Source: Cryobacterium gelidum (lineage in GTDB: Bacteria; Actinomycetota; Actinomycetes; Actinomycetales; Microbacteriaceae). From it: DNA of 64,000 nucleotides. Below are positions 16,741-26,227 of the stretch, piece after piece. The notes beneath the pieces are model-generated. The model searched no databases. It worked only from the letters and a program-made list of their open reading frames with translations, and was not told where the DNA came from. The DNA lies in the NCBI RefSeq assembly GCF_004403985.1, contig NZ_SOHL01000003.1:490454-554453 (forward strand), read 5' to 3'. Position 1 is the first letter of the stretch. Every line of letters starts with the position of its first letter. A program made the translations under genes and the position numbers.

Positions 16741-17738
16741 GGGCGGATCAATTCGGGTGAGGCGCGCAAGGGTGCACCAAACCAGCGTTCGATCATGGCG
16801 TGCGCGATTGACGACGGGCCGGGTAGCAGCATCCACTCGGCGGCCTCGTGCAGTTCCTTCCGGCTGAACCAGCGCAGCGCCAGAATCTCGGCGCCGTCGG
16901 GCAGCAGATCACCGGCCTGCTGGTCGTCGGCGAGTCGAGCGGTGAACCCGCACATGACCGAGGCCGGGAAGGGCCACGGCTGGGAGCCGACATAGGCCGG
17001 ATCGGTGACCCGCAATCCGGATTCTTCAAACATTTCGCGGATCACGGCCGATTCCAGGGCCTCGCCGGGTTCGACGAATCCGGCAAGCAAGGAGTAGCGA
17101 TTGTTTTCCCACATAGCATTGGAGCCGAGCAGGATGCGGTCGTCGGCGTCGGTGATGAGCACGATCACGGCCGGGTCGGTACGTGGGAACACCTGGCTGT
17201 TGTCGACGGGGCAGCGGCGCACCCAACCGGCCTCCTCGACCACGGTGGCCGCGCCGCAGCGCGGGCAGTGCCCGTGCGAGGCGTGCCAGTTGAGTACGCC
17301 GAGGGCCTCGGTGAACAGGCCGGCGTCACGGTCGCCGAGCGCGGTTGCGACCGTGCGCAGGCCCACCCATCGGCCCTCGTCGGGTTCAAGAAGAGCGGCG
17401 TCGTCATCATCGAGCTGAACCGCCACGATGCGGGTGCCGGCCGGTTCGGGCAGGTCGGTCGGTAGCGACCGGCCGAGGTAGACGCGGAGGCTGGCGTTTC
17501 GTCGGCTCGCTGGCACGCTGCTCGACGGCAGCAGGGCCAGGTGCACGGCGGTAGCGCTGGCGCTGGCGGCGGCGGGGCTGTGCGGCGCGAGCAGCATTTT
17601 GCCGTGCCAGACGGGCAGAAAGCGGGTGGCGGCATCAGCGCAGAGCTCGTCGAACAGACCGGGAATTGCGCGGCTCAGGTGGTCACGGTCGACCGCGTGA
17701 CGAGACAGCGGCAACCGCGTCGTGAAAGTGAACGACAT
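16737..17738 (-). CDS. nudC: NAD(+) diphosphatase / NADH pyrophosphatase NudC
   Basis: 333 residues. The Nudix box GFVEPGEALESAVIREMFEE is complete, followed by the NudC-specific SQPWPFPxS motif (GSQPWPFPASVM). The zinc ribbon preceding it reads CPRCG...RRCPVDN: three of the four ligand cysteines are present and the fourth is Asp, a substitution I recall as usual in actinobacterial NudC. It hydrolyses NAD(H), and NudC enzymes also remove NAD caps from RNA. It is translationally coupled to the downstream helicase (4-nt overlap) and divergent from the phosphotransferase-like gene. Confidence 0.93.
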   Translation of the reverse strand: MSFTFTTRLPLSRHAVDRDHLSRAIPGLFDELCADAATRFLPVWHGKMLLAPHSPAAASASATAVHLALLPSSSVPASRRNASLRVYLGRSLPTDLPEPAGTRIVAVQLDDDDAALLEPDEGRWVGLRTVATALGDRDAGLFTEALGVLNWHASHGHCPRCGAATVVEEAGWVRRCPVDNSQVFPRTDPAVIVLITDADDRILLGSNAMWENNRYSLLAGFVEPGEALESAVIREMFEESGLRVTDPAYVGSQPWPFPASVMCGFTARLADDQQAGDLLPDGAEILALRWFSRKELHEAAEWMLLPGPSSIAHAMIERWFGAPLRASPELIRP

Positions 17739-17823
17739 GGTTTATCTCCGAGCTCTGCGAGAACGTGTGTGTGGAGGCGTGGCGAACAGCCACGCGACCG
17801 GAAGTCGATCTAACCTAGTAGGC

Positions 17824-18969
17824 ATGGCCAGAACTCAACTCACTCTAGCCGCGTTAGCCACCTCCGCAGTTACGGGGCTCGACGTGGCCTACGCCCGAAA
17901 GCACAGTGCCGGCGCGCACGGACTGTTCGACTCGGCGCTCGTTATCGACAAAGACGGGCGGGCGCTGATCATTCGCGTTCCCACCAGCCAGTCGGCCGAA
18001 ACCGAGCAGTCCGCCGACCTCGTGGCCCTGCGCGCGCTCACCACCGGCAATCGAAGCCGGCTACCGTTCGATGTGCCGGAATACGTCGGCCAGACGCCGA
18101 TTCAGGGCACCCGCGCCGTCGTCTATGAGCTTCTGGCCGGCGACAGCTTCGAGGCGGATGCCCTCACCGGACACGAGGGCGTCTCGGGGTCGATCGGCCG
18201 GGCCATCGCCGCGATCCACGCGCTGCCGAGCGCCTTCATCGGCACCGCCGGGCTGCCGCAGCAGAGCGCCCAACAGTGCCGCACGGATGCGATCGACCTG
18301 ATCGACCGGGCCGCCAACACCGGTTATCTGCCCGCCGCGCTGCTGCGCCGCTGGGAACAGGCCACCGACGACGACGCCCTCTGGCAGTTCGCGCCGGCAG
18401 TGGTGCACGGGTCGATGTCGGCCGATTCCATTCTGATCACCGACGATGCCGTATCGGGAATTCTCGGCTGGTCTGGCCTGGCCGTCGGCGATCCGGCGCG
18501 GGACTTGCACTGGTTGCTCGCTGCGCGCGGCGACGCAGCCGAACTGGCCATCACGGCGTATTCGACCGCACGTCAGGGCAGCGACAGCCACATCACCCAG
18601 CGCGCCATGCTCTACGCCGAGCTGGAACTGGCCCGCTGGTTGCTGCACGGCGTGAGCAGCCACGACCAGTCCATCGTCGATGACGCCGTCGCGATGCTCG
18701 ACGGCCTCGTCGACACGGTGCACAGCCACACCCAGCAGCCGCTCTCCCCCGTAACCGGCCCGATCATGACCGTCGGCGACGTGGAGAACATGCTCGACCA
18801 TATGCCGCGCGCCGCCCGGGATTACGACCAACACGCAGCGATGCACACCGACAGCTACGACTTCTCCGGGCTCACCGCCGACTCTGACTCTGACTCTGGG
18901 GAGTCCAACGACTCGCGCACCGGGGCCATCGCTCCGGACCAGGCGGCGAGCAGGTCTTCCTCTGAGTAG
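17824..18969 (+). CDS. Aminoglycoside-phosphotransferase-fold protein, likely pseudokinase
   Basis: 381 residues from ATG 17824. The APH/macrolide-kinase fold is recognisable: the N-lobe ALIIRVPT contributes the beta-3 strand, and the catalytic loop reads VVHGSMSADSILI where active kinases have H-G-D-L-x-x-x-N. The catalytic Asp is Ser and the Asn is Ser. The metal-binding motif reads ILGWSGLAVGDPARDLHW, where I-D-W is expected, so the metal Asp is Gly. Three essential residues are therefore lost while GDPxRDL is retained. Probably a non-catalytic binding protein. Its Ser/Asp-rich tail overlaps adnB tail-to-tail by 115 bp. Confidence 0.8.
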   Translation: MARTQLTLAALATSAVTGLDVAYARKHSAGAHGLFDSALVIDKDGRALIIRVPTSQSAETEQSADLVALRALTTGNRSRLPFDVPEYVGQTPIQGTRAVVYELLAGDSFEADALTGHEGVSGSIGRAIAAIHALPSAFIGTAGLPQQSAQQCRTDAIDLIDRAANTGYLPAALLRRWEQATDDDALWQFAPAVVHGSMSADSILITDDAVSGILGWSGLAVGDPARDLHWLLAARGDAAELAITAYSTARQGSDSHITQRAMLYAELELARWLLHGVSSHDQSIVDDAVAMLDGLVDTVHSHTQQPLSPVTGPIMTVGDVENMLDHMPRAARDYDQHAAMHTDSYDFSGLTADSDSDSGESNDSRTGAIAPDQAASRSSSE

Positions 18970-21900
18970 AGGCGATCGGGCGCGATGACGGTATCGTCGG
19001 CGACGAAGTAGAACACGGCGTCGACGATACCCGGATCGATACCCTTCCAGCGGGCGTAGGCGAGCCGGTAGAGCGCGAGCTGGGTTTGCTTGAGTTCCAG
19101 GTCGGCGGCGTTCTTGGGTGCCCGCCCGGTTTTCCAGTCGACGACCTGGTACCCGGTCGCGGTTTGGTAGACGGCGTCGAGCTTGCAGACGAAGACCTGG
19201 CCGCCGAGTACGTGGTGAATTTCGATCTCGACGTCGACGGGCATCCGCTCGGCCCATTCGGAACGTTCGAAGGTGGCCTGGAGCACCGCGAACTGCTCCT
19301 GCTCGGGCACCGCGAGGTCGCTCAGGGTGCCGGTACCCTCGTCGTCATCGCCGAAGTCCAGTTCATTCAGGCTGGCATCGATGCGGTCGGTGCCGGTGGC
19401 ACCGCCGGCGCGCCGCTCGACCCAGGAGTGGAACAGCGTGCCGAGCCGGGTGGCTCGATAGGGGCGTTGGGGCATGGGGCGGCGCAGTTCCGCGGCGACA
19501 CCGGCCGGGTCGTCGACGTAGTCCTTGAACCGGGAAGCCGGGATGCGCGCCGGGACGGGCGCCACCGCGCCGCCAGCCAGCCGCAGAGCCCGTTCCGCAA
19601 GCAGCAAAGTGACCGCGGCGGACCAGCGGGTGGGGGCATCCGCTTCACTGTTCCGCACCCGCGTTGCGGCGGCTTCAACCAGTGCCCGGCGGGTGCCGAG
19701 GGGGTCGAATGGCCACAGCTCGGTGCCGTCATCGGCGAAGTCGGGTTTGTCGGCCTCGACACTCGCGTCGGGGATGGCGGCAATGAGCCCGGCTTCGACA
19801 AGTTCCGTCAGATAGCGGCTGGGCCTCCGCGCGGTCAGTCCAGGTCCCCAGAACGAGCCGGTCAACAGCAATTCACGCTTGGCGCGGGTGGTGGCCACGT
19901 AAATGAGCCGGCGCTCTTCGTCGTCATGCCGCGACGCCAACTCTGCTTTGTAGGCCTGGAAGGCCAGGTCGTAGTCGAATTGGGTGTCGTGCCCGGCTAG
20001 CTCGAGCACGGGAAGCTCCGACCGGTCGCCGCGAAAACCGTAGGGCAATTCGCCGAAGCGCAGCCAGCCGCTGGTGTCGCGGGAGGCCGCTGGCAGGCTC
20101 TTTTCTTCGAGGTTGGGAATGGCGACGAAGTCCCATTCGAGGCCCTTGGCGCCGTGAATGGTGAGCAATTGCACGGTGCCCTGTTCCGACAGCTCGGCAC
20201 GCGGGCCGAGGTCGTCTTGCAGCTCCGCCCGCTTCAGCCAGCGCAGAAAGCTGGCCAGGGTGCCCTGCTCGTCGCTGTCGAGAAACGCGGTCACCGTGTC
20301 GTGGAAGGAATACAGGTTGGCGAGGCCGAGATCGTTGGCCTCGTTCGCGGTCAGTTCGATGTCGAGCCGAAATTCCTGCTCGATCAGGCGCACGAAGTCG
20401 AGCAGCGGCAGGCCGGCACGGGATCGCAGCCAGGCCAGTTGCCGGCCGGCCGACTGCACACGGGCGCGCCCGAGCTCGCTGAATCCGGCGAATTGGCCGT
20501 GGGAGTCGGGGGCCGTGCCGAGAAAGTCGATCGCGTCGACGAGGGAGCTGCCCTCATCGCCGGCGACGGATGCCCGCAGCTTGCCCCGCAGGTCAGCCGA
20601 GATGGCTTTCTGCGCCCAGTCGTGCGCGGCCAGCCAGCGGGCCACGTCGGCGAGCGCCTGCAGATCGCGTGCTCCGACGCGATAGCGGGCGCCGCTGAGC
20701 AGGCGCACCAGCTCGCTGCCGGCAGCGGGGTCGTGCACCACGCGCAGCACACTCACCACGTCGGCCACCTCCGGTGTCGACAGCAGCCCGCCGAGGCCGA
20801 GCACGTGGGCGCGCACGCCGTGCGCCCTCAGCACCTCGGCGAAGTAATCCATTTCACGACGCGCACGAAACAGCATCGCGCCGGTGTGGTCGCCGACCAC
20901 ACGAGCGGCAAACCAGTCAGCGACCGCGCCGGCCTCCTCGGCGATGGTTTGCGCCATGAGCGCGTCGACGCCGCCGGGTCGGGTTCCGGCCGGGACTTTA
21001 AGCGTTTCGACCTGGATTCCCCCCGCTTTGGCGCGCAGGGCTTCGCTCAACGGGGCCACCAGGGCGTTAGCGGTGTCGAGCACGAGTGCGGGGTTGCGCC
21101 AGGTGAAGGACAACGACATGGTCGGAGCCGTAGCCGTAGAGCTGAAATCGCGGGCAAAGCCGAGCAGGTTCGCGGAGCTGGCGCCGCGCCATCCGTAAAT
21201 GGACTGGTGTGGATCGCCGACCGCCATCACCGGGTGGTCACGGAACAGGGTGTGCAGCAGCTCGGTCTGCAACACCGAGGTGTCCTGGTATTCGTCGAGG
21301 AGCACGATCCGGTACTGGTCGCGGTAGCGGTCTGTGACCGCAGCCACTTTCTGGCACACCTGCAGCGCCAGCGCCACCTGATCGGAGAATTCGATCAGTC
21401 CCAGTCGGCGTTTCTCGCTGCTGTAGCGGGCGGCGAGTTCGGCAAGCACCGGCAGCGGTGCGACCGCTGCCACGGAATCGACGACCGAGCCGTACGGGGT
21501 TTTCTTACGCGGATTGCCGTAAGGCAGATCGGGCAGGTAGACGAAACTCTCGGCCAGGGCGGTGAGGTCGTGCGGGGCACCCGGAGCGCCGTCGCGCCGG
21601 GCCGGCGGGTTCTCGGCGAGGGCACGACTAAGCTGCAGCACGGCGTCGGTGACCTGGTCGATGCTCTTGCCGAATGGCACGAGCCGTCCGTCGCCATGCT
21701 CGACGACGACCCGCCGGGCAAGCAGCCAGGCGCTGGTTTCGCTCAGCAGCACCGACTCCGGTTCACGGCCGAGCAGCAGGGCGTTGTCGGTGAACAGCCG
21801 GCTGGCGAAGGAGTTGTAGGTGGAGACGCTCGGGGTGTTGAACAGGTCCGAGGACTCGGCGGACATCTCGTCATCGGGACCGGCCATGACCGGCATGAGG

Positions 21901-22196
21901 CCGGCCGCATCGAGGTCGGTGATGCGTTTGTTGATGCGTTCGCCCAATTCGCCGGCGGCCTTACGGGTGAAGGTGAGTCCGAGAATCTGGTCGGGGCGGG
22001 CATGGCCGTTGGCGAGCAGCCACAGCACCCGGTTGGCCATGGTCTCGGTCTTGCCGCTGCCAGCACCGGCGACCACCAGGGTGGGCGTGAGCGGCGCCTC
22101 GATCACGGCCTGCTGCTCACTCGTGGGCGGAGGCAGCTCGAGCTGGGCGGCAATGTCGAGTGCCGAAACCGTGGTGACTGTCGTTGTGGGACTCAT
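18855..22196 (-). CDS. adnB: AdnB subunit of the AdnAB DNA helicase-nuclease
   Basis: 1113 residues. The UvrD-like motor has Walker A VAGAGSGKTETMANR, motif II LLDEYQDTS, motif III GDPHQSIYGWRGAS, motif V LTIHGAKGLEWDFVA and motif VI YVATTRAKRELLL. The C-terminal RecB-family nuclease has CKLDAVYQ...GYQVVDWKTGRAP, the D-x15-D-x-K active site, followed by QTQLALYRLAY. AdnAB is the actinobacterial counterpart of RecBCD/AddAB and resects double-strand breaks. The start overlaps the adnA stop by 4 nt, which matches a stoichiometric heterodimer. Confidence 0.92.
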   Translation of the reverse strand: MSPTTTVTTVSALDIAAQLELPPPTSEQQAVIEAPLTPTLVVAGAGSGKTETMANRVLWLLANGHARPDQILGLTFTRKAAGELGERINKRITDLDAAGLMPVMAGPDDEMSAESSDLFNTPSVSTYNSFASRLFTDNALLLGREPESVLLSETSAWLLARRVVVEHGDGRLVPFGKSIDQVTDAVLQLSRALAENPPARRDGAPGAPHDLTALAESFVYLPDLPYGNPRKKTPYGSVVDSVAAVAPLPVLAELAARYSSEKRRLGLIEFSDQVALALQVCQKVAAVTDRYRDQYRIVLLDEYQDTSVLQTELLHTLFRDHPVMAVGDPHQSIYGWRGASSANLLGFARDFSSTATAPTMSLSFTWRNPALVLDTANALVAPLSEALRAKAGGIQVETLKVPAGTRPGGVDALMAQTIAEEAGAVADWFAARVVGDHTGAMLFRARREMDYFAEVLRAHGVRAHVLGLGGLLSTPEVADVVSVLRVVHDPAAGSELVRLLSGARYRVGARDLQALADVARWLAAHDWAQKAISADLRGKLRASVAGDEGSSLVDAIDFLGTAPDSHGQFAGFSELGRARVQSAGRQLAWLRSRAGLPLLDFVRLIEQEFRLDIELTANEANDLGLANLYSFHDTVTAFLDSDEQGTLASFLRWLKRAELQDDLGPRAELSEQGTVQLLTIHGAKGLEWDFVAIPNLEEKSLPAASRDTSGWLRFGELPYGFRGDRSELPVLELAGHDTQFDYDLAFQAYKAELASRHDDEERRLIYVATTRAKRELLLTGSFWGPGLTARRPSRYLTELVEAGLIAAIPDASVEADKPDFADDGTELWPFDPLGTRRALVEAAATRVRNSEADAPTRWSAAVTLLLAERALRLAGGAVAPVPARIPASRFKDYVDDPAGVAAELRRPMPQRPYRATRLGTLFHSWVERRAGGATGTDRIDASLNELDFGDDDEGTGTLSDLAVPEQEQFAVLQATFERSEWAERMPVDVEIEIHHVLGGQVFVCKLDAVYQTATGYQVVDWKTGRAPKNAADLELKQTQLALYRLAYARWKGIDPGIVDAVFYFVADDTVIAPDRLYSEEDLLAAWSGAMAPVRESLDSPESESESAVSPEKS

Positions 22197-25100
22197 GAGC
22201 TGACCTGCTTGATGACGTGGATGCGGCAGGACCCGTGGCTGCGCGGGTCGAGGCAGTGCGAGGTGATCTCGGCGATGAAAGTGGCGCCGCCCATGCCGGC
22301 CGCGTCGTCGCCGACCCGGGTGCGGAAAGCGTCGAGCTGCTCCGGACTGAAGGCGGTCTGGGTGGGATTGCGGTAGTTCTGTTTGACCGTGCCGGAGGAG
22401 ACGATGACGAGGCGCGCACCGGCCAGGGTCATGTCAGCGGGCACGCCGTCGATAGCGCCGTCCTGGAATGCCAGCTGGTAGGCGCCGAGTTGGGGATGCT
22501 CGGCGACGCCGGTATCGCTGGTCGCGTCACCCTTGCCGGTCTTCAGATCGACGATGACGGCCCGTCCATCGAATTGGCGTTCCACCCGGTCGATGGTACC
22601 CGACAGCACGGCGCCACTGACCTCCAGTTGGAAGGTGCCCTCGGCGCTCAATAGCTCACCGCCGCCCTGCTCAAAATCCAGCAGGTAGGAAGCGAGCCTG
22701 TCGGTGAGCGCCCGTGCGGCGACCTTCTGCACGCGCGACTGCCAGTCGGCGTCGAAGTCGAGTTCGTTCCAGCGGGCTTCCACCCCCTGCCAGAGGGCTT
22801 CGGGCCGGCGGTCGGTGGCGTCCTCCATCACCTTGTGAATGATCGTGCCGAGGTTCGCGGCCGTGTTCGAGTTGCCGCCGCCGACCTGACCGATCAGCCA
22901 GTGCAGCGGGCAGGTTTCGAATGCGGCCATGCGCGATGGCGAGACGCGCACCGGCTGATCGCCGGAGTCCGGGTCGTTGAGCGGGCGCACGGTGCTTGGG
23001 TCGGTCAGCCCGTACCAGTCGTCGGGCGCGGCGCCTGGCACGCTTTCGCGGGCAAGACGGGCCAGCGTGGCCGCGGCATCCGCTGCTCGGGAGACGGTGT
23101 CGGAATCGGTGCGGGCCGGCGAGCGGATGGCGCGGGTCAGGTCGCGGCGCAGCCGCCCGGCCAGGCCGCGCAGCGACAACGGGTAGCGGGCGAGGTCGTC
23201 GATGTCATGCTCGGGGCCCGGCTGTGGCAGCAGGCGCAGGAACGCCGACGGTTCGTTTTCTTCATTGTTGACGGCGGTGATGAGCAGCTCGGTCGTGGCG
23301 CGGCTGGCGGCCTGAGCGAACATGCGCAGTTCGTCGTGGAGCACCGCGGTGCGTGCATCGGTGCCAGGAGCGTGTTGCCCGGAGGCGACCAGGGCGAGGT
23401 CGCCGGCGCCAAGCAGCGATCCGCGAATGCGCAGGTCGGGCCAGACGTTGGCCTGCACACCGGCGAGAACGACGATGTCGAAGTCCCGCCCGATGGTGCC
23501 GCTCGGACTGGACACGGTCACGGCCGCGCCGAGGGCGCGCGGCGCGAGGGTATCCTCGGGCACATCGGTGTCGACGAGGTGCTCGAGGAACAACACCGGC
23601 GGAGCCGACGGGGTGCGTTCAACAAAGCGTTGCGCGGCCGAGAACAAAGCGACGACGGCGTCGAGGTTGTGGTTGGCTTCGTCGGCGACAATGCCGGTGC
23701 CAGTGGATTGTTCCTTCCACTCCCGGTCGAGACCGCTGCGCCGCCACAGGCCCCAGAGCAGTTCTTCGATGGTGGCGCCGGCCTTGTATTCAATTCGTGC
23801 CTGGCGCAGGCTCGCTCCGCAGCCGGCCGCACGGCGAGCCGTGCGATTGTCGATGGTGGCGAGCAATTCGGGGTCCTGCAGGGCGGCGACGAGCAGTTCG
23901 TCGGCGCTGCGCGGGGTGGGGGTTGCGTCGCCCAGCTCCTGATGGCCCAGCTCGTGTTGACGCAGTGCGGCGCGCAGCCGGCGCAGGGTGATCGGATCGA
24001 GCCCGCCGAGCGGGCCGCGCAACAGCTCGATTGCCGCCTCGGGGTCGAGCGGTTCGCGCCCGAGGGTCACTTCGAGGGCCAGAATGAATGCCTTCACCGC
24101 GTATTCGTCGCGCAGTGCCGTGCTCGCGGTCGAGACCTGGGTCGGCACCTCGAGTGCGGCGAGCCCCTTGGAAATCGACGGCACGAGCGATCCGGTGCGC
24201 ACGATCACGGCCATGCGCGACCACGGTGTGTCGTTGATCACGTGGCGTTCACGCAGCAGCCGGGCGATCACCGCGAGCTGATCGGCCGGGCTGCTCGCGA
24301 TGACGGTGTGCACGGACTCGTTGGGCAGCTGACCAGCAACGTCAGCGCCGGCACCAGCACCAGCGGAATCCGCACCGGTGGAATTGGCACCGGTGGAATT
24401 GGCACCGGTGGAATTGGCCGCGGCGGAATTGGCCGCGGCGGCATCCGCAGCGGCCGGCTCGACGTGCGCCAGGCCGTCGCCGGGCACGGTGGGCGGCACG
24501 GTGAGCGGCACGGTGACCGGTGCGCTGGCCGCCGCGCGCTGAGTACCCGCCGCGGCCGCACCGATCCTGCTGGTGATCTGTTGGACAACGTTCCGGATAC
24601 CCGCCCCGTGTCGATAGACGGTCTGCAGCACGATCGGGGCAGCCATCCGGCCGCGGTCAGCGGCCAGATACGCGCCAAGACGGCCGAGGGCATCCGGATG
24701 CGCACCGTGGAACGAGCCGGTCGTGATGTCGGGGTCGCCCAGTGCGATGATCGCCACGCCGCGCGCCTGAAACTGGGCGAGCAGGGTGAGCGTTGCCTGC
24801 GTGACCTCCTGAGCGTCGTCGAGCACGATCAGGCGCACGTCGGCCAGGGACCCAAGCGTTGCCGCTCCGGCCGGTCCGGCCTCCGCTCCGGCCACGATGG
24901 CCGCGGCATAGCGAGCCAGCTCGGTGGAGTCGTACTGACCGGGGCGAGCCTGGTCTTTGGCCTCTTCGTAGCCGCGAATGAACTCAGCTGCTGCAACCCA
25001 CTCTGGTCTCCCCAGTCCGAAGCGCTCCAGTTGGCCCGGGGTCACGCCGTACTCGACGGCGCGCATCATGAGGTCACGCAGTTCGGTGCGGAAACCGCGC

Positions 25101-25570
25101 AGGCCACGCACGTCGGGGCCGAGCGTGGCCGGCCAGGCCGGGGTTGTACCGGCTGACATCGACCCGACCTCATCGTCGAGGTGACCCTGCAGCAGCTCGG
25201 CGATGATCTGGTCTTGTTCACCGCCGGTGAGCAGCGTTGGTGTCGGCCCGCCGGCCTGGGCGACCGCGGAACGCACAATCTGAAAGGCCACCGAGTTGGT
25301 GCTGCGGGCCAGCGGCCCGTTCGTGGGCACGGCGAGGCGCAGCGCGATTCGGTCGCGCAGGGCGGTTGCACCGGTGCGGGTGGGTACGAGCACGAGTACC
25401 TCACTCGGCGAATACCCCCGGTTCAAGACCCGGTCGGCGACGAGTTCAACGAGGGCCCAGGTCTTGCCGGAGCCGGGAGCGCCGATCACCGCGGCACTCA
25501 CCCCGTCTGGAAGGTCGAGAACGGCCTGCTGGGCGGCGTCGAGCCGGTGGTTGATGCGCGGAGTGGTCAC
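22193..25570 (-). CDS. adnA: AdnA subunit of the AdnAB DNA helicase-nuclease
   Basis: 1125 residues, GTG start. Walker A IGAPGSGKT at residues 29-37. The motif II equivalent is IVLDDAQEVT, in which the canonical DExQD is altered, as in other AdnA proteins. The C-terminal nuclease core is GTIDRVE...AVIVDLKTGKGD with QLGAYQLAFQ. Between the motor subdomains lies a low-complexity linker (residues ~375-405) built of ANSTG-type pentads encoded by a 15-bp tandem repeat. It is the first gene of the adnAB unit; the partner adnB follows with a 4-nt overlap. Confidence 0.92.
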   Translation of the reverse strand: MTTPRINHRLDAAQQAVLDLPDGVSAAVIGAPGSGKTWALVELVADRVLNRGYSPSEVLVLVPTRTGATALRDRIALRLAVPTNGPLARSTNSVAFQIVRSAVAQAGGPTPTLLTGGEQDQIIAELLQGHLDDEVGSMSAGTTPAWPATLGPDVRGLRGFRTELRDLMMRAVEYGVTPGQLERFGLGRPEWVAAAEFIRGYEEAKDQARPGQYDSTELARYAAAIVAGAEAGPAGAATLGSLADVRLIVLDDAQEVTQATLTLLAQFQARGVAIIALGDPDITTGSFHGAHPDALGRLGAYLAADRGRMAAPIVLQTVYRHGAGIRNVVQQITSRIGAAAAGTQRAAASAPVTVPLTVPPTVPGDGLAHVEPAAADAAAANSAAANSTGANSTGANSTGADSAGAGAGADVAGQLPNESVHTVIASSPADQLAVIARLLRERHVINDTPWSRMAVIVRTGSLVPSISKGLAALEVPTQVSTASTALRDEYAVKAFILALEVTLGREPLDPEAAIELLRGPLGGLDPITLRRLRAALRQHELGHQELGDATPTPRSADELLVAALQDPELLATIDNRTARRAAGCGASLRQARIEYKAGATIEELLWGLWRRSGLDREWKEQSTGTGIVADEANHNLDAVVALFSAAQRFVERTPSAPPVLFLEHLVDTDVPEDTLAPRALGAAVTVSSPSGTIGRDFDIVVLAGVQANVWPDLRIRGSLLGAGDLALVASGQHAPGTDARTAVLHDELRMFAQAASRATTELLITAVNNEENEPSAFLRLLPQPGPEHDIDDLARYPLSLRGLAGRLRRDLTRAIRSPARTDSDTVSRAADAAATLARLARESVPGAAPDDWYGLTDPSTVRPLNDPDSGDQPVRVSPSRMAAFETCPLHWLIGQVGGGNSNTAANLGTIIHKVMEDATDRRPEALWQGVEARWNELDFDADWQSRVQKVAARALTDRLASYLLDFEQGGGELLSAEGTFQLEVSGAVLSGTIDRVERQFDGRAVIVDLKTGKGDATSDTGVAEHPQLGAYQLAFQDGAIDGVPADMTLAGARLVIVSSGTVKQNYRNPTQTAFSPEQLDAFRTRVGDDAAGMGGATFIAEITSHCLDPRSHGSCRIHVIKQVSS
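24356..24445. repeat. 15-bp tandem repeat inside adnA
   Basis: Six head-to-tail 15-bp units. Units 2-4 (24371-24415) are nearly identical around GCACCGGTGGAATT, and the outer units drift (CCGCGGCGGAATT, CAGCGGAATC). The array keeps frame and encodes repeated A-N-S-T-G/A-N-S-A-A pentads in a probable flexible linker. Confidence 0.85.
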
Positions 25571-25665
25571 AATTCAACGGTAACGGGTTGCGCCGACAGT
25601 GAACTCGGTCAGGGCGGCGCTGCGTTCTGTCGTACTCTGGGCGCAAGGCTACGAAAGGCAGTTCG

Positions 25666-25890
25666 GTGGATATTCGCATTGGTATTTTCAACTCTCCGCG
25701 GGAGATCGGTTTTGAGACTTCGCAGCCAGCGACCGAGATTGAGGAGACCGTTGCGGCGGCCCTCTCCGGTCAGACCGGCTATCTGAAGCTCAGTGACAGC
25801 AAGGGGCGGGTGTACATCGTTCCCACGGTGGGCCTCGCCTACGTCGAACTCGGCAGCGAAGAATCGCGCCGCGTCGGTTTCGTCGCCTAA
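25666..25890 (+). CDS. DUF3107 small protein
   Basis: 74 residues from GTG 25666 behind GAAAGGCAG. The sequence MDIRIGIFNSPREIGFETSQ with a later GRVYIVPTVGLAYVELG corresponds to the actinobacterial DUF3107 family of ~75-residue acidic proteins. Function is unknown. In mycobacteria I recall the same gene lying close to a ferritin-like gene and the rhlE helicase, as here. Divergent from adnA. Confidence 0.85.
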   Translation: MDIRIGIFNSPREIGFETSQPATEIEETVAAALSGQTGYLKLSDSKGRVYIVPTVGLAYVELGSEESRRVGFVA

Positions 25891-25896
25891 CCAGCC

Positions 25897-26199
25897 ATGG
25901 AGCTTCTGTTCGTCGCGCTGCTCGGCGCGGTCATCGGCCTCGCCGCGCGGTATTTTCTCCCCGGTCGGTCCACCCAGGGTTCGGTGCTGGTTCCGGCGAT
26001 CGGAACCGTTGCGGCATCCGCTCTCTGGGTCGCGCTGACCTGGCTTGGCTTGAATTGGGCCAATGGGTGGATCTGGTGGGTGTCCCTCGTGGGGACTGTC
26101 GTCGTATCCGTCGTGCTCAATCTTGTGATCAGTCGGCGACGCATTCACGGCGACCAGCGGATGCTGCAACGGCTCGCCAACGCAGCGTCCGCCGCCTAG
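25897..26199 (+). CDS. Small three-helix membrane protein
   Basis: 100 residues starting 6 nt after the DUF3107 stop, so co-transcribed with it. Three predicted membrane helices, about residues 2-20, 30-50 and 58-80, are followed by a basic cytoplasmic tail (ISRRRIHGDQRML). No family recognised. Confidence 0.75.
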   Translation: MELLFVALLGAVIGLAARYFLPGRSTQGSVLVPAIGTVAASALWVALTWLGLNWANGWIWWVSLVGTVVVSVVLNLVISRRRIHGDQRMLQRLANAASAA

Positions 26200-26227
26200 G
26201 ACTTCGGCCGGTTCGCTGGGCGAACGG

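Noticed and set aside
24356-24445. CRISPR array
   Set aside because: Units are 15 bp with no spacers, in frame inside adnA; a coding tandem repeat.
22835-25156. Long plus-strand open frame (773 codons) opposite adnA
   Set aside because: Arg/Gly/Ala-heavy composition without family motifs; it mirrors adnA codons as expected in high-GC DNA, and adnA has complete helicase-nuclease motifs. Same reasoning for 20154-22376 (adnB), 56795-58621 (typA) and 58404-60359 (peptide ATPase).
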